The notes below the pieces were generated by a model, which worked only from the letters and a program-made list of their open reading frames with translations, made no database searches and was not told where the DNA came from. From the NCBI GenBank assembly GCA_025055115.1, contig JANWYJ010000007.1, positions 1 through 64,000 on the forward strand: a stretch of 64,000 nucleotides of DNA, in the 5' to 3' direction. The position numbers and the translations under genes are program-made. The DNA is from Gemmata sp. (GTDB lineage: Bacteria; Planctomycetota; Planctomycetia; Gemmatales; Gemmataceae). Below, piece after piece: positions 34,518 through 43,923 of the stretch (its first letter is position 1; every line of letters begins with the position of its first letter).

Positions 34518-35078
34518 AAAAGATCCCAGCCGAACAAAGGCGCCACCAGTGGCCAGCCGAACCGTGACTGACCCACAAATGACCGGAACATCGCCACCAC
34601 CCGGCACCACCGGCCCCCCGCGCCGCGAAGGCGATCCGCGCAACCCGGCCTGCTGTGGGGTTGCCGGTTGGGCGCGGGATGCTCCTTGGCGGAAAATGAT
34701 CATCCTGGGCAGGCGATCCGCGCGGCCCGGCCTGCTGTGGGGTTGCCGGACGTCTTGTCTTAACAAGGGGCCTTCTTGACACGCCGCGAACGTGATCGGT
34801 GTGGCGAAGGTGATCGGTGCGGCTTGGCCCCACTTCCCGGCCCCCTCAGCGGGTGAGAAGCCTCCCGGTGAGAAGCCTCCCTTCGGGTGCTGTTGGCCGT
34901 TGCGGGACACCCCTGGCCGCGGATGGCCACGGCCACTATACTTTTCACTTTCCAACCCCCGCATTCTGGAACCGACTGATGCCCAGCTATTGGATGCTGG
35001 CGTGCAGGTCGGGCGGGGCCAACCTTCGGTTCCACCCATGGAACCTCATGTGCGCCGCCAAGCGGCCAAGGTATTGCC
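34518..35078. repeat. 561-bp repeat-bearing gap between ilvB and rplC
   Basis: A 39-bp sequence (aggcgatccgcg..., three mismatches) occurs at 34629-34667 and 34711-34749, 82 bp apart. An 18-bp tandem (gtgatcggtgtggcgaag type) lies at 34792-34827, and a 15-bp perfect tandem ggtgagaagcctccc at 34852-34881. The rplC promoter must be within or after this stretch; I could not place it. Confidence 0.85.
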
Positions 35079-35978
35079 ATGTCGTTGGGATTAATCGGCT
35101 ACAAAGTCGGAATGACGCAGGTGTTTACGCCCGATGGTATTGCTGAGCCAGTCACGGTGCTGCAACTCGGCCCCTGCCCCGTCTTGCAGATCAAGTATGC
35201 GCAGGCCGAAAACGGCACCGTGAAGGACGGTTACCCGGCGTTGCAATTGGGCTTCCAAGACAAAAAGCGGAAGAACGCGACCCGTCCAGAACGAGGCCAT
35301 GTCGCCGCGAGCTTGGAGTCGAAACGCAAGGCGGCCCGGCTCAAAGCCGGGGTGGCCATTCCCCCGAAGGCCGACTGTGAACCGCAGAAGGTGATTCGCG
35401 AATTCCGCCTCGACCGCGGCGGCTTTGTCGATCCGGCCAGCATTCAGGCCGGTCCGGCCGAAGCAACCTTCAAGGTGGAACGGATCAAAGTCAGCGGTGA
35501 AGGGGCAACCCAGAAGTACGATCTTTACACCGAAGATATGACCGTCAAGGTCGGCGATCGACTCACGGTCGATCAGGTATTCAAGGATGTGCTGGCTGTG
35601 GATGTCATCGGTACTTCGAAAGGCCGCGGCACGCAGGGGGTGATGAAGCGTCACGGCTTTGCGGGTCTGCCGGCCTCGCACGGGGCCAAGAAAGTTCACC
35701 GGCAAGCTGGTTCGACCGCGTCGCTGGCCAGCAACCGGGGTACCGGTCGCCCCAAAAAGGGCTTGCGTCGCGCCGGCCGCTACGGCCATGAACGGGTCAC
35801 GATCCGCAATCTGACCGTGGTCAAAATCGACCCGGACAATCACCTCATGTTGGTCCGCGGTGGCGTGCCCGGCCATCCTGGCGCCGTGGTTCTCGTTCGC
35901 CCCACCAACAAGGTTGGCCCTGGCTCACCCAAGGCGAAAACGATCAAACGCGAAGTCGCCGTAGCCAAGAAGAAGTAA
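35079..35978 (+). CDS. rplC: Large ribosomal subunit protein L3 (uL3), extended
   Basis: L3 is an early-assembly 50S protein at the peptidyl-transferase centre. The 299-residue product shows LGLIGYKVGMTQVF at the N-terminus, DVIGTSKGRGTQGVMKRHGF in the middle, and GHERVTIRNLTVVKIDPDNHLMLVRGGVPG near the end. It is about 90 residues longer than E. coli L3 (209), mainly through insertions around residues 75-110 (SLESKRKAARLKAG) and 120-165. In most bacteria it lies between rpsJ and rplD; here ilvB precedes and a PSCyt gene converges on it, so it is cut off from the S10 operon. Confidence 0.95.
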   Translation: MSLGLIGYKVGMTQVFTPDGIAEPVTVLQLGPCPVLQIKYAQAENGTVKDGYPALQLGFQDKKRKNATRPERGHVAASLESKRKAARLKAGVAIPPKADCEPQKVIREFRLDRGGFVDPASIQAGPAEATFKVERIKVSGEGATQKYDLYTEDMTVKVGDRLTVDQVFKDVLAVDVIGTSKGRGTQGVMKRHGFAGLPASHGAKKVHRQAGSTASLASNRGTGRPKKGLRRAGRYGHERVTIRNLTVVKIDPDNHLMLVRGGVPGHPGAVVLVRPTNKVGPGSPKAKTIKREVAVAKKK

Positions 35979-36494
35979 CCGGTTGACCCTGGGCCAGCGC
36001 GTTTTCGTCGGCGAGGGCCACAGATTGTCCCGGTGGCCCCACGGAACCGATAGGCCGTACGCCTCCCCCCCGTAAGGAGCGATGCTCCAGGCCACCCTCA
36101 ATGGGCTGCTGGCTATCTTCTAGATCTTTGAGCGCAGAGTCGTCGCCGCAAGCAGCGATGCTCCAGGCCACCCTCCATGGGCTGGCCGAATGATTCTTCA
36201 TCGCACTTCCGAGCACCAAGCTGGCGGCGACGCTGCAGGCCCCCCGGGTTCGCCGAGCTTTTCGACAACGCCGCGGGCTTGGGCGGGGCCTGGTCGCGCG
36301 TGTCGCGGTCAGCTCAACGCGGTCAGCTCAATGCGATACCCTCTTTTGCCCAATCGTCTCCCCCTGGAGCGCGTGTCGCACGAATAACGGTCGTATTACC
36401 AAACTCGACGCGCAACTTTTGCCCCATCGTCTCCCCCCTGGAGCGCGTGTCGCTGTCAGGTCGATGATCTCATTGTCGCCAAATCGTCGACGCC
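35979..36494. repeat. 516-bp repeat cluster between convergent rplC and a PSCyt gene
   Basis: Class A pairs: a 31-bp repeat at 36078-36108 and 36154-36184 (agcgatgctccaggcc..., step 76) and a 37-bp repeat at 36343-36379 and 36416-36453 (cttttgccc..., step 73). A perfect 14-bp tandem cgcggtcagctcaa lies at 36304-36331. A third, weaker relative of the 37-bp repeat may lie near 36455-36490, just past the stop of the PSCyt gene. No ORF looks real. Confidence 0.85.
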
Positions 36495-39050
36495 TCAATC
36501 CAGGTAGATGAATTCATTGGCGTTGAGGCACAGCAGACAATACTGCGTCAGGGCTTGTTTGGCGGTGAGGCGGTGTTTGTCTTCCAGCCGTTGAATGAAG
36601 GCGACATCGGCTTTCACTTCCTCTGCGGTGGGTTGGCGGCCGGTGGTCAGGCGGATGGCACGGGTCACCTGGGCCGCCCGATCGTTGGGATGCTCTTTCT
36701 GCAAGCGTTGGGCGAAAAGTTCCGCTTGTTCGTTGGCAAACTCACCGTTGAGCAGGCCCAACGATTGGGTGGGCACTGTGGTGACATAGCGCACCGGGCA
36801 GCTACTGTCGGGATCGGGTTGATCGAAGCCGAGCAGAATCGGCACGCGCAACGATCGTTTCACATGGGCGTAGATGCTGCGGCGGTTGGCTTCCTCAGGT
36901 GGTGAGGTCGGCCAGCCTTGCCCCGGGACCGACTGTCCGGCCAGCACCTCTTTGGGAATTTTCGGGTAGGTACTGGGGCCGAATTGTTTGAGATTGAGCG
37001 TGCCGCTAACCGCCAGGATCGAATCGCGGATTTCTTCGGCCGTCAGGCGGCGCATGTTGAAGCGCCACAAGTAGGTGTTGGCCGGATCGATTCGCAGATT
37101 GTCGGCATGAGCGACGGACGCCAGCTGATAGGTGTTCGACATCATGATGAGCTTGTGGAGGCGCTTGAGTTTCCAGCCGCCGGCGATGAATTCGCTGGCG
37201 AGCCAATCGAGCAGTTCGGGGTGCGACGGGGGTTCGCCGAGTTTGCCGAAGTCGTTGGCGGTCGGAACAATCCCTTTGCCGAAGTGGTATTGCCAGACGC
37301 GATTGACGAACACCCGGGCGGTCAGGGGGTTGTCGGCCGACGCGATCCACTGGGCCAGCACGCTGCGGCGGCCGCTACTTTTTTGGCCCGGCCGCGGCGG
37401 CGGGATCACGGGGTCGGGCAGCCCCAGCACTGTGGGGAAGCCCGGTTGCACTTCCTTGCCGGGCGCGTGGGGCGAACCGCGGATGAGAATGTGAGTGGCC
37501 GGCGGCGTGCGGTCGCAGTTGTTGACGGACAAGGCTAGCACCTGTCCGGGGGGAGTGGTTTTCTTTTCCAGTTCGGTCCGCTCTTTCCGCAAGGCCGTAT
37601 AGTGTTCTTGCTGTGCTCCCGTGAGCTTCGGTACCACCTTGGTCCGCACCACCTGCGGCCGATCGGGGCCTTCGGCGGCCCGTTGATCTTCGGCGGGAAG
37701 CGTTCGAATGATGTCGTCTTCGATGGCTTGCATGGCCTTTTTCACTTCGGCCAGCCGCGTGTTGCGTTTTTGGAGTTCCGCTTCGTACTGCGCTCGTTGG
37801 GCGGGGGGCGTAATATCGGTGAGGTTGAAGGGCGAGCGGACGTCGCGTGTCAGCGAGTAGGGTTTGATGTCGCGGAAGAAGGCCAGCAGGCGGTAGTAGT
37901 CGGCTTGGGGAATGGGGTCGGCCTTGTGTTCGTGGCAGCGGGCGCAGTTGAAGGTGGTGGCGAGGAAGGCTTGCCCGGTGGTGGCGATGATATCGTCGTA
38001 GCCGTCGTAGAGGGCTTGCAACGGATCGGCCGGTTCGTCGTCCCAGAGGCCGAGTCGATAGTAGCCGGTGGCGATGATGGCGTCGGGGTGGAAGCCGTCG
38101 AGTTCATCGCCGGCCAGTTGTTCGATGATGAACTGGTTGTAGGGCTTATCGGCGTTGAAGCTTTGGATCACATAGTCACGATAGCGCCAGGCGAAGGGTT
38201 TGGGGCCATCGCGTTCGTAGCCATTGGTTTCCGCGTAGCGGACAACATCGAGCCAATGGCGGCCCCACTTTTCCCCATAGTGGGGGCTGGCCAAGAGCTG
38301 ATCGATGAGCTTTTCCCAGGCGTTGGCCTCGGTGCTGGCGACGAAGGCGTCGATCTGTTCGGGTGTGGGCGGCAGCCCGATAAGATCGTAGTAGGCCCGG
38401 CGGATGAGGGTGGCGCGATCGGCGGCGGCCACCGGTTGCAGCCCTTTCGCTTGCCACGGGGCGGCGATGAAGGCATCAATCGGATTGCGAATGACCCATT
38501 TGGGGTTGGCCACCTCTGGCACCGCGGGCCGCTTCAGCGGTTGATACGCCCAGTACTTCTTCGCTTCGTCGGGAATCCGGCTTTTGTGGGGTGGAGCAGT
38601 CGCGCTGCCCATCCGTGCCGCTGGGACTGGCAGCCCCGCGTGCACCCACTTTTCCAGCGTGGCGATGTCGGCCTGGGGCAGTTGGCCCTTGGGCGGCATC
38701 TTGTAGGCCTCGTCCTGGTAGTGGATGGCTTTCAACAGCAAGCTTGCGGCGGGTTGGGCCAGATGGACGGCGGGTCCACTGTCGCCGCCCTGGAGAATCG
38801 CCGCCCGGGTTGTCAGGTTCAGCCCGCCTTTGACTTTCTCCGGATCGTCGCCGTGGCATTTGAAGCAGTGCTTCTGCAACACGGGCAGCACGTCCTTCTC
38901 AAAGAAGGCGACCTGCTCGGCCGTGAAGGATGGCGTGGCGGCGTTCTTGTCGTCCCCCCAGACGCGTGGCAGCGGTTCTCGACCGGCGAAGGCCACAACG
39001 ACGACTGCGCCTACAACGCCAGTAAGCCAGTGCACCAGACGGGCCATCAT
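36495..39050 (-). CDS. PSCyt1-DUF1549-DUF1553 cytochrome protein
   Basis: The 851-residue protein has a signal peptide (WLTGVVGAVVVVAFA), then a planctomycete cytochrome C domain with CFKCHGDDPEKVKGG (heme motif CxxCH, about residue 60). DUF1549 (about 165-370) shows YWAYQPLKRPAVPEV and GEKWGRHWLDVVRYAETNGYERD. A second CARCHEHKADPIPQADYY lies near 375, then a linker with coiled-coil tendency. DUF1553 (about 570-830) includes ARVFVNRVWQYHFGKGIV and ANEFIYLD at the end. The family is planctomycete-expanded, exported and of unproven activity. Usually paired with DUF1501, which is absent here. Confidence 0.92.
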   Translation of the reverse strand: MMARLVHWLTGVVGAVVVVAFAGREPLPRVWGDDKNAATPSFTAEQVAFFEKDVLPVLQKHCFKCHGDDPEKVKGGLNLTTRAAILQGGDSGPAVHLAQPAASLLLKAIHYQDEAYKMPPKGQLPQADIATLEKWVHAGLPVPAARMGSATAPPHKSRIPDEAKKYWAYQPLKRPAVPEVANPKWVIRNPIDAFIAAPWQAKGLQPVAAADRATLIRRAYYDLIGLPPTPEQIDAFVASTEANAWEKLIDQLLASPHYGEKWGRHWLDVVRYAETNGYERDGPKPFAWRYRDYVIQSFNADKPYNQFIIEQLAGDELDGFHPDAIIATGYYRLGLWDDEPADPLQALYDGYDDIIATTGQAFLATTFNCARCHEHKADPIPQADYYRLLAFFRDIKPYSLTRDVRSPFNLTDITPPAQRAQYEAELQKRNTRLAEVKKAMQAIEDDIIRTLPAEDQRAAEGPDRPQVVRTKVVPKLTGAQQEHYTALRKERTELEKKTTPPGQVLALSVNNCDRTPPATHILIRGSPHAPGKEVQPGFPTVLGLPDPVIPPPRPGQKSSGRRSVLAQWIASADNPLTARVFVNRVWQYHFGKGIVPTANDFGKLGEPPSHPELLDWLASEFIAGGWKLKRLHKLIMMSNTYQLASVAHADNLRIDPANTYLWRFNMRRLTAEEIRDSILAVSGTLNLKQFGPSTYPKIPKEVLAGQSVPGQGWPTSPPEEANRRSIYAHVKRSLRVPILLGFDQPDPDSSCPVRYVTTVPTQSLGLLNGEFANEQAELFAQRLQKEHPNDRAAQVTRAIRLTTGRQPTAEEVKADVAFIQRLEDKHRLTAKQALTQYCLLCLNANEFIYLD

Positions 39051-39230
39051 GATACTTGTCCTGTCAGCTCGATGATTGTCCCAACGGCAGAGCCAACCGT
39101 GATGTCGGGAGGCCCACCGCGATTGTCAGTGTACCACCAACGGGCGTCGCCTTCCATGCTCGCCGGCGTTGGCTTCCGCAGTCACGCCGAGGCGAGCGCG
39201 CGTTGCCGGGGGGTGGCCCAATGGCCCCCA

Positions 39231-39336
39231 CGCCGACGGGGTAGCCGGTTACGGCGTTGCCACTCGATTTGGCCAAGCTCATTGGCCGGCCGTGTCGGCT
39301 CCGCGCCGACAGCGTGGCCGGTTACGGCGTTTCCAC
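39231..39336. repeat. Stop-region echo of the ThuA/heme gene, 73 bp apart (class A)
   Basis: 39304-39336 contains the last codons and TAA of the leftward 1468-residue gene. A 33-bp copy with a few mismatches lies at 39231-39263 (cgccgacggggtagccggtt...), also keeping the stop. The gap is 40 bp. Confidence 0.88.
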
Positions 39337-42300
39337 CGTCACAGCCATGACAATCGGCGCGGTCCGGTCCGGCCCTTTGACGAATTCGATCGTCTTGATC
39401 ACGGCGTCGGGACGTTTGGGCGTGATCGCCAGATAGCGTACCTGTTGATTCCGCAGGGCGAAGGCAAACTTCGACTCCGGGACATCGAAGCGGCGGATGT
39501 AGTCTGCGAAGTGAACGCCGTTTCTCAATTCGTGGTCTTCCGTTTGCCCGTCGGCATAGGTGAGGCGAACGATCATCGAGACCGTTTTGGGGGCGTTGTT
39601 ATCCAGCGCTCCCCAACCACTGATGCCGCTGAGCAGGTGAATCGCTTTCGCTGGGCCATTGAAAGGTAGACGGACGTTCTTGGGCATGGTCGGTGGGATT
39701 TTCCCCTGCGGCCCATACAGCATGATCACATTCTTGACCTGGTCTTTCTGTGGATCGACGAGCACGAAGGGGACATCGTTGAAGGTTTTCGGCTTCCAAT
39801 CGGGGAAGATGAGCCGTTCGGTGATGCCGCCGGCATCGAAGAACATGTCTTTGGTGCTGATGACGGTCGCGACTTTATCCAACGGCAAAGGCACGAACTT
39901 GCCTTTCTGCGACAAAAACTCCAGCAGATCGGCCAATTCCGTGGGCTGCATCACTTTCTCGAAACCTTCTGGCATGAGCGATTTGTCGGTTTCCTTCCAA
40001 CTCACAATGTCGGCTTTGGCGAGGGTGTGCCGTTTGGCGTCGGCATCGATCACTTCGAGGGTGGTGGCGGTTTGTGCGCCGAGGATACCCAGGATGGTGC
40101 GCTCGTCGCTGGTTGTCACGCGATAGAGTTTGAAGTTGCCTTCGACACTCCGGGATGGATCGAGAATGGCAATGATCATCTCCTCGCGGGGATGAACGCC
40201 GAAACCGGTGAGGTCGGGGCCGATGGCGTTGCCGTCGTTGCCGTGTTTGTGGCATTTGGCGCAGTGGGCCAGGAACATTTTTTTGCCGTTGTCGGCGTTG
40301 CCCGGTTTCATCAGTGCGGCTTTCAGTTCGTCGATGACTTTTTGCCGGTCGGGGTTGGGCAATCCGCCGCCGAGTTCGAGCAGTTGGCGGGCGCGGCGGC
40401 TGATGGTTGGATCGGGGTGGTTGGCCAGTGCGGTGCGTTGGTCGAGAGCGAGCATGTCGAAGCGGAGGGTACCTTGGTCGACGGCCTCCAGGAAGGCGCG
40501 GGTGGAATCGGTTTTCGCCAATACGATCCGCAAGGCCGCAGGCCGTGCCGCAACGGGAAGATGTGGCAGTTTCGCCACCACGGCTGGGCCGATCGCTTTG
40601 GCTTTCGATTGCGCCAACAGTTCCAGCAAGGCGGTGGCGAACGTCGGGGAACTGGTGGGACCGATGGCCTCGAGCAGTTGCGTTGCGGCCTCGTCGCTTT
40701 CTGGCAGCAATTCGAGGATCTGTTGCGCTGCGGTCAGCCGGGTGGCGTCAGTGGCTTTGGCATCCGCCAAGGTGGCCAGTGCCGCTTTCGTGAGGTCCTT
40801 GAGTTGCTCCTCGATCCCCTGGACACCCCACGTCGCCGCCAGTTTCAGCAGTTTGCCACGCGTGCTGGGCGTGACCTTGGTCAGGAGGGTGACGAGGGCT
40901 TGGTGAGCTTCTGCACTCAGTTGACCCTTTCCGCGCAACGATCCGGCCGCCGCCCATCCCGCGATGACCGCTTCGGTGGCCGCTAGGGGTGTGGTCGGTC
41001 GGGCGAGGTTGACCAGAATTGGTTCCAGGTCGTTGGCGGCCCCGCGGAGGGCGAAGTTCCGCGCGGCCAACTCGACGATCGAACGGACCGCCGCTTGCTG
41101 GGCGGCGCTATTGGTCAGGGTAGCCAAATCTTGCAAAAACGGAGTCGGGTGGGCCGCAGCAGCCAAGCCGAGAGCTTCGGCCAGTGTGCGGTCGGCCAGG
41201 TTGGCAGGATCGTTGAGCATGCGGACCAGCACCGTGCCGCGGTTGGGCCAATCCTTGCCGGTGACATCAAAGAGGCTCAGAAGCAACGCCTTGCGAACCG
41301 GCAGAGCCGGGTCTGTGGCCGCAGACGCCAGCACGGCGGCGGTGGTGTCCGTTTTGGGGGCGGTCCAACACGCCGCCGCCCGCACAGCGCTGGAGGGGTG
41401 CTTCATCGCGTGCTTCTCGATCGCAGCCAGGAGGGCCAACTGTTGCGCCTCGGTGCGGGCCAGCCCGCGGAGCGTCCAGAGGGCATGCAGTGCCCCGGCA
41501 TTCAGGCCGGTTTCATCCACACTCCGATCTTCCAGCAGTTTGTACAGGGCGGGGATTACATCCTCCTGACCGCGATCGATCAACAGCCGCTGCGCGTGCA
41601 GCCGCCACGTCAGGTTCGGATGCCGCAGCGTAGCAACGAGTTGGGCCGGGGTAGCATCTTGGAGGGTGAAGGGCTTCTCCTCAGGGGCTTTCGTGTAGAC
41701 GACGCGATAGATACGGCCGTGGGTTTTATCACGCAGCGGGGTTTCGTAAGCATTGCCGCGGCCATTGGTGAAGCCCGCGGGTGTGGGGTTGTGCTGGACG
41801 ATGAAGGCATACCAGTCGATCACCCAGACATGCCCATCGGGGCCGACTTGGGCATCAATCGGAGCGGTCCATTCGTCGTCACTGGCCACGAGGTTCCAAC
41901 CGTAGTTGGCTCGGAAGTTGGTACCGGTTGGCTCCAGTGTCATCGTCGCGGTCAGGTGACCGGTCGGTTCGGAGATGAAGGCGGTGCGGTTCCAATATTC
42001 GCGCGGATACGTGCGGGCCGTGTAAACGGCGATGTGCGACGCAGCGGTGAAGCCACCGTGCCAGTCGACCTGGCGAATCTTATCGGTGATCGGTTCGATG
42101 TGGTTATCGGGCGCGATGTTAGCCAAGACGCTGGGGGCCAGTCCGTTCACTTTCTCGTAATAGCGGTTGGCCAGCGGCAGATGAACGATGGGGCAACCGT
42201 TGGCGGTGCTACCAAACAGTTCTCCGGTTTCATTGAAGTTCAAGCCCCAGGTGTTGTTACTGGTGCTGCGAAGGAATTCGAGTTGGGTGACTTTCAGTGG

Positions 42301-43728
42301 AGCGCGCCGGGCATCCGCCCCGACGTTACGTTCAACCCGGAAGCGGTAGAAACCTTGGCGGAAGTTATGCCGCTCGCCGGCCACAGTGCCGTTGAACCCG
42401 GCGTAGCCCACGGCACCGTAAATCCAGCCGTCGAAACCGTAACGGAGGTTGCTTGGCCCGGCATGGGTATCGTAGGTGCTCCAGCCGCGGAACAGTTCCT
42501 GGCGGACGTCGGCTTGGCCGTCGCCATCGGTATCTTGCAGAAAGAGGGTGACGGGGGCTTGGTGAACGATCAACCCGCCGGCATAGGGTAGAAGGCTGGT
42601 GGCGATGCTGAGTTTATCGGCAAAAGTCGTGACTTTGTCACAAACACCGTCGCCGGTGGTGTCTTCGCAGATGACGATTTTGTCGTTGCCGCGGCCGGGA
42701 GGCTGCAGATCGTTGGGGTAATCGACCGTGACCGAAACGAACAAGCGGCCGTATTCGTCCCACGTCATCGCGATCGGTTTGCCGCCGAGGTCTTTTTCGG
42801 TCACGAAGGGTTTCACCACAAAATCGACCGGGGTGACGAAGTGTTTGAGGCTTTCCTCGACCGGTAGCGGTTTTTGCATTTTGGTGAGGGGGCCGCGCTG
42901 GCCGCCGCGCGGCGGGTAGAACGGCACCTTGGCTTCGACATATTCAAACGGCTTGACGTCCTTGCGCGGTTCAGTCATTTTGGGCTTTTCGTACTTAACC
43001 GGCTCGCTGTACGGCCCGGCCTGGGTGGGGTCTTGCCCGCAGGCCCAGCGCACGCCCCGTTCCAGCAGATTGTGGAAGCCAGGGTGGCCCCAGGTGCGCT
43101 GATCATGGCCCCAGGCGGTGTAAAACACCCGGCCTTGGCCGTGTTCGCGAATCCACGTCCACGGTTCCTTCACGTCGCCTTCCGCACGCACTTCCAGTAC
43201 CGTGCGGCCCTTCTCATTATGCTTGGTGTGAACGTAGGTTTCGTCCCAACTGGTGAAGCCCCCAAAGCCGGTCATAATCGGGTGCTGGGGTTGCACAATT
43301 TGTGTCCGGAAGGTGCCGCTGTTGTGGCTTTTGAATTGCGCCCCGACCAACTCGATGTACTTGGGCGAATTGTGGAAGCAGTAGCTGGCACAATGGACGG
43401 CCACCAAACCTTTGCCACCGGCGACAAAATCGAGCAGGGCTTTCTCTTGTTCGGGGCGGATTTGCGTGTGGTTGGCGTAGATCAATAGTGCATCGTAGGA
43501 GGCGAGAGTTTTGGCATTGAGGTCGTCGAGCTTGTCGGTGTAAGTCAGCGTGATGCCGCGGGTAGCGAAGACCCCCTGGAGCTGTTTGAAGCGCTCAGCC
43601 GGGCGATGCCCGCCGTTGTCGCCCAGGAACAACACCTGCAGCGGCTTCGGCTCCCGATCCGCACCCAGCAGCGGAAGTGTCACGGCCACAAGTACCAACA
43701 GCGAGCGGAGAGCAACGAGCGAGCGCAT
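39322..43728 (-). CDS. Giant ThuA / dehydrogenase-propeller / HEAT / heme-binding protein
   Basis: GAGGAG five bases before ATG 43728 sets the start (1468 residues). In order: signal peptide; ThuA-like domain (about 25-245; VLFLGDNGGHRPAERF, LIYANHTQI, GLVAVHCASYCFHNS); a PVC-type membrane-bound-dehydrogenase beta-propeller (about 300-680; EYGRLFVSVTVDYPND, VWVIDWYAFI); HEAT-like helical repeats (about 690-1080); a c-type heme site CAKCHKHGND near 1153 with the heme-binding GPDLTGFGVHPREEMIIAIL region; and a C-terminal sugar-binding-like beta domain (about 1290-1468). It probably oxidises a sugar derivative outside the cytoplasm and passes electrons to heme. Confidence 0.9.
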   Translation of the reverse strand: MRSLVALRSLLVLVAVTLPLLGADREPKPLQVLFLGDNGGHRPAERFKQLQGVFATRGITLTYTDKLDDLNAKTLASYDALLIYANHTQIRPEQEKALLDFVAGGKGLVAVHCASYCFHNSPKYIELVGAQFKSHNSGTFRTQIVQPQHPIMTGFGGFTSWDETYVHTKHNEKGRTVLEVRAEGDVKEPWTWIREHGQGRVFYTAWGHDQRTWGHPGFHNLLERGVRWACGQDPTQAGPYSEPVKYEKPKMTEPRKDVKPFEYVEAKVPFYPPRGGQRGPLTKMQKPLPVEESLKHFVTPVDFVVKPFVTEKDLGGKPIAMTWDEYGRLFVSVTVDYPNDLQPPGRGNDKIVICEDTTGDGVCDKVTTFADKLSIATSLLPYAGGLIVHQAPVTLFLQDTDGDGQADVRQELFRGWSTYDTHAGPSNLRYGFDGWIYGAVGYAGFNGTVAGERHNFRQGFYRFRVERNVGADARRAPLKVTQLEFLRSTSNNTWGLNFNETGELFGSTANGCPIVHLPLANRYYEKVNGLAPSVLANIAPDNHIEPITDKIRQVDWHGGFTAASHIAVYTARTYPREYWNRTAFISEPTGHLTATMTLEPTGTNFRANYGWNLVASDDEWTAPIDAQVGPDGHVWVIDWYAFIVQHNPTPAGFTNGRGNAYETPLRDKTHGRIYRVVYTKAPEEKPFTLQDATPAQLVATLRHPNLTWRLHAQRLLIDRGQEDVIPALYKLLEDRSVDETGLNAGALHALWTLRGLARTEAQQLALLAAIEKHAMKHPSSAVRAAACWTAPKTDTTAAVLASAATDPALPVRKALLLSLFDVTGKDWPNRGTVLVRMLNDPANLADRTLAEALGLAAAAHPTPFLQDLATLTNSAAQQAAVRSIVELAARNFALRGAANDLEPILVNLARPTTPLAATEAVIAGWAAAGSLRGKGQLSAEAHQALVTLLTKVTPSTRGKLLKLAATWGVQGIEEQLKDLTKAALATLADAKATDATRLTAAQQILELLPESDEAATQLLEAIGPTSSPTFATALLELLAQSKAKAIGPAVVAKLPHLPVAARPAALRIVLAKTDSTRAFLEAVDQGTLRFDMLALDQRTALANHPDPTISRRARQLLELGGGLPNPDRQKVIDELKAALMKPGNADNGKKMFLAHCAKCHKHGNDGNAIGPDLTGFGVHPREEMIIAILDPSRSVEGNFKLYRVTTSDERTILGILGAQTATTLEVIDADAKRHTLAKADIVSWKETDKSLMPEGFEKVMQPTELADLLEFLSQKGKFVPLPLDKVATVISTKDMFFDAGGITERLIFPDWKPKTFNDVPFVLVDPQKDQVKNVIMLYGPQGKIPPTMPKNVRLPFNGPAKAIHLLSGISGWGALDNNAPKTVSMIVRLTYADGQTEDHELRNGVHFADYIRRFDVPESKFAFALRNQQVRYLAITPKRPDAVIKTIEFVKGPDRTAPIVMAVTVETP

Positions 43729-43923
43729 AGTAACTCCTCAAATTCTCATCAACAAACCCATGATATTTTACGCAAAACCGCGGAATTGCCCCATCGACAA
43801 CTTGGCCCCCGTTGTTGGCCTATGGCCGGCCCAAGCGCCGTTTTCGCTCAAGTGTCAACCCGGACCGCTCATTCTGCCGAAATCCCTTATGACGAATGCG
43901 CAGGTTCATCATAGGAGTCAGGG

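Noticed and set aside
33318-35039. 573-residue antisense ORF over ilvB.
   Set aside because: It is a high-GC shadow of ilvB running into a repeat-rich gap, with no recognisable motif.
37602-39350. 582-residue plus-strand ORF over the PSCyt gene.
   Set aside because: Gly/Val-rich shadow translation opposite a strongly supported gene.
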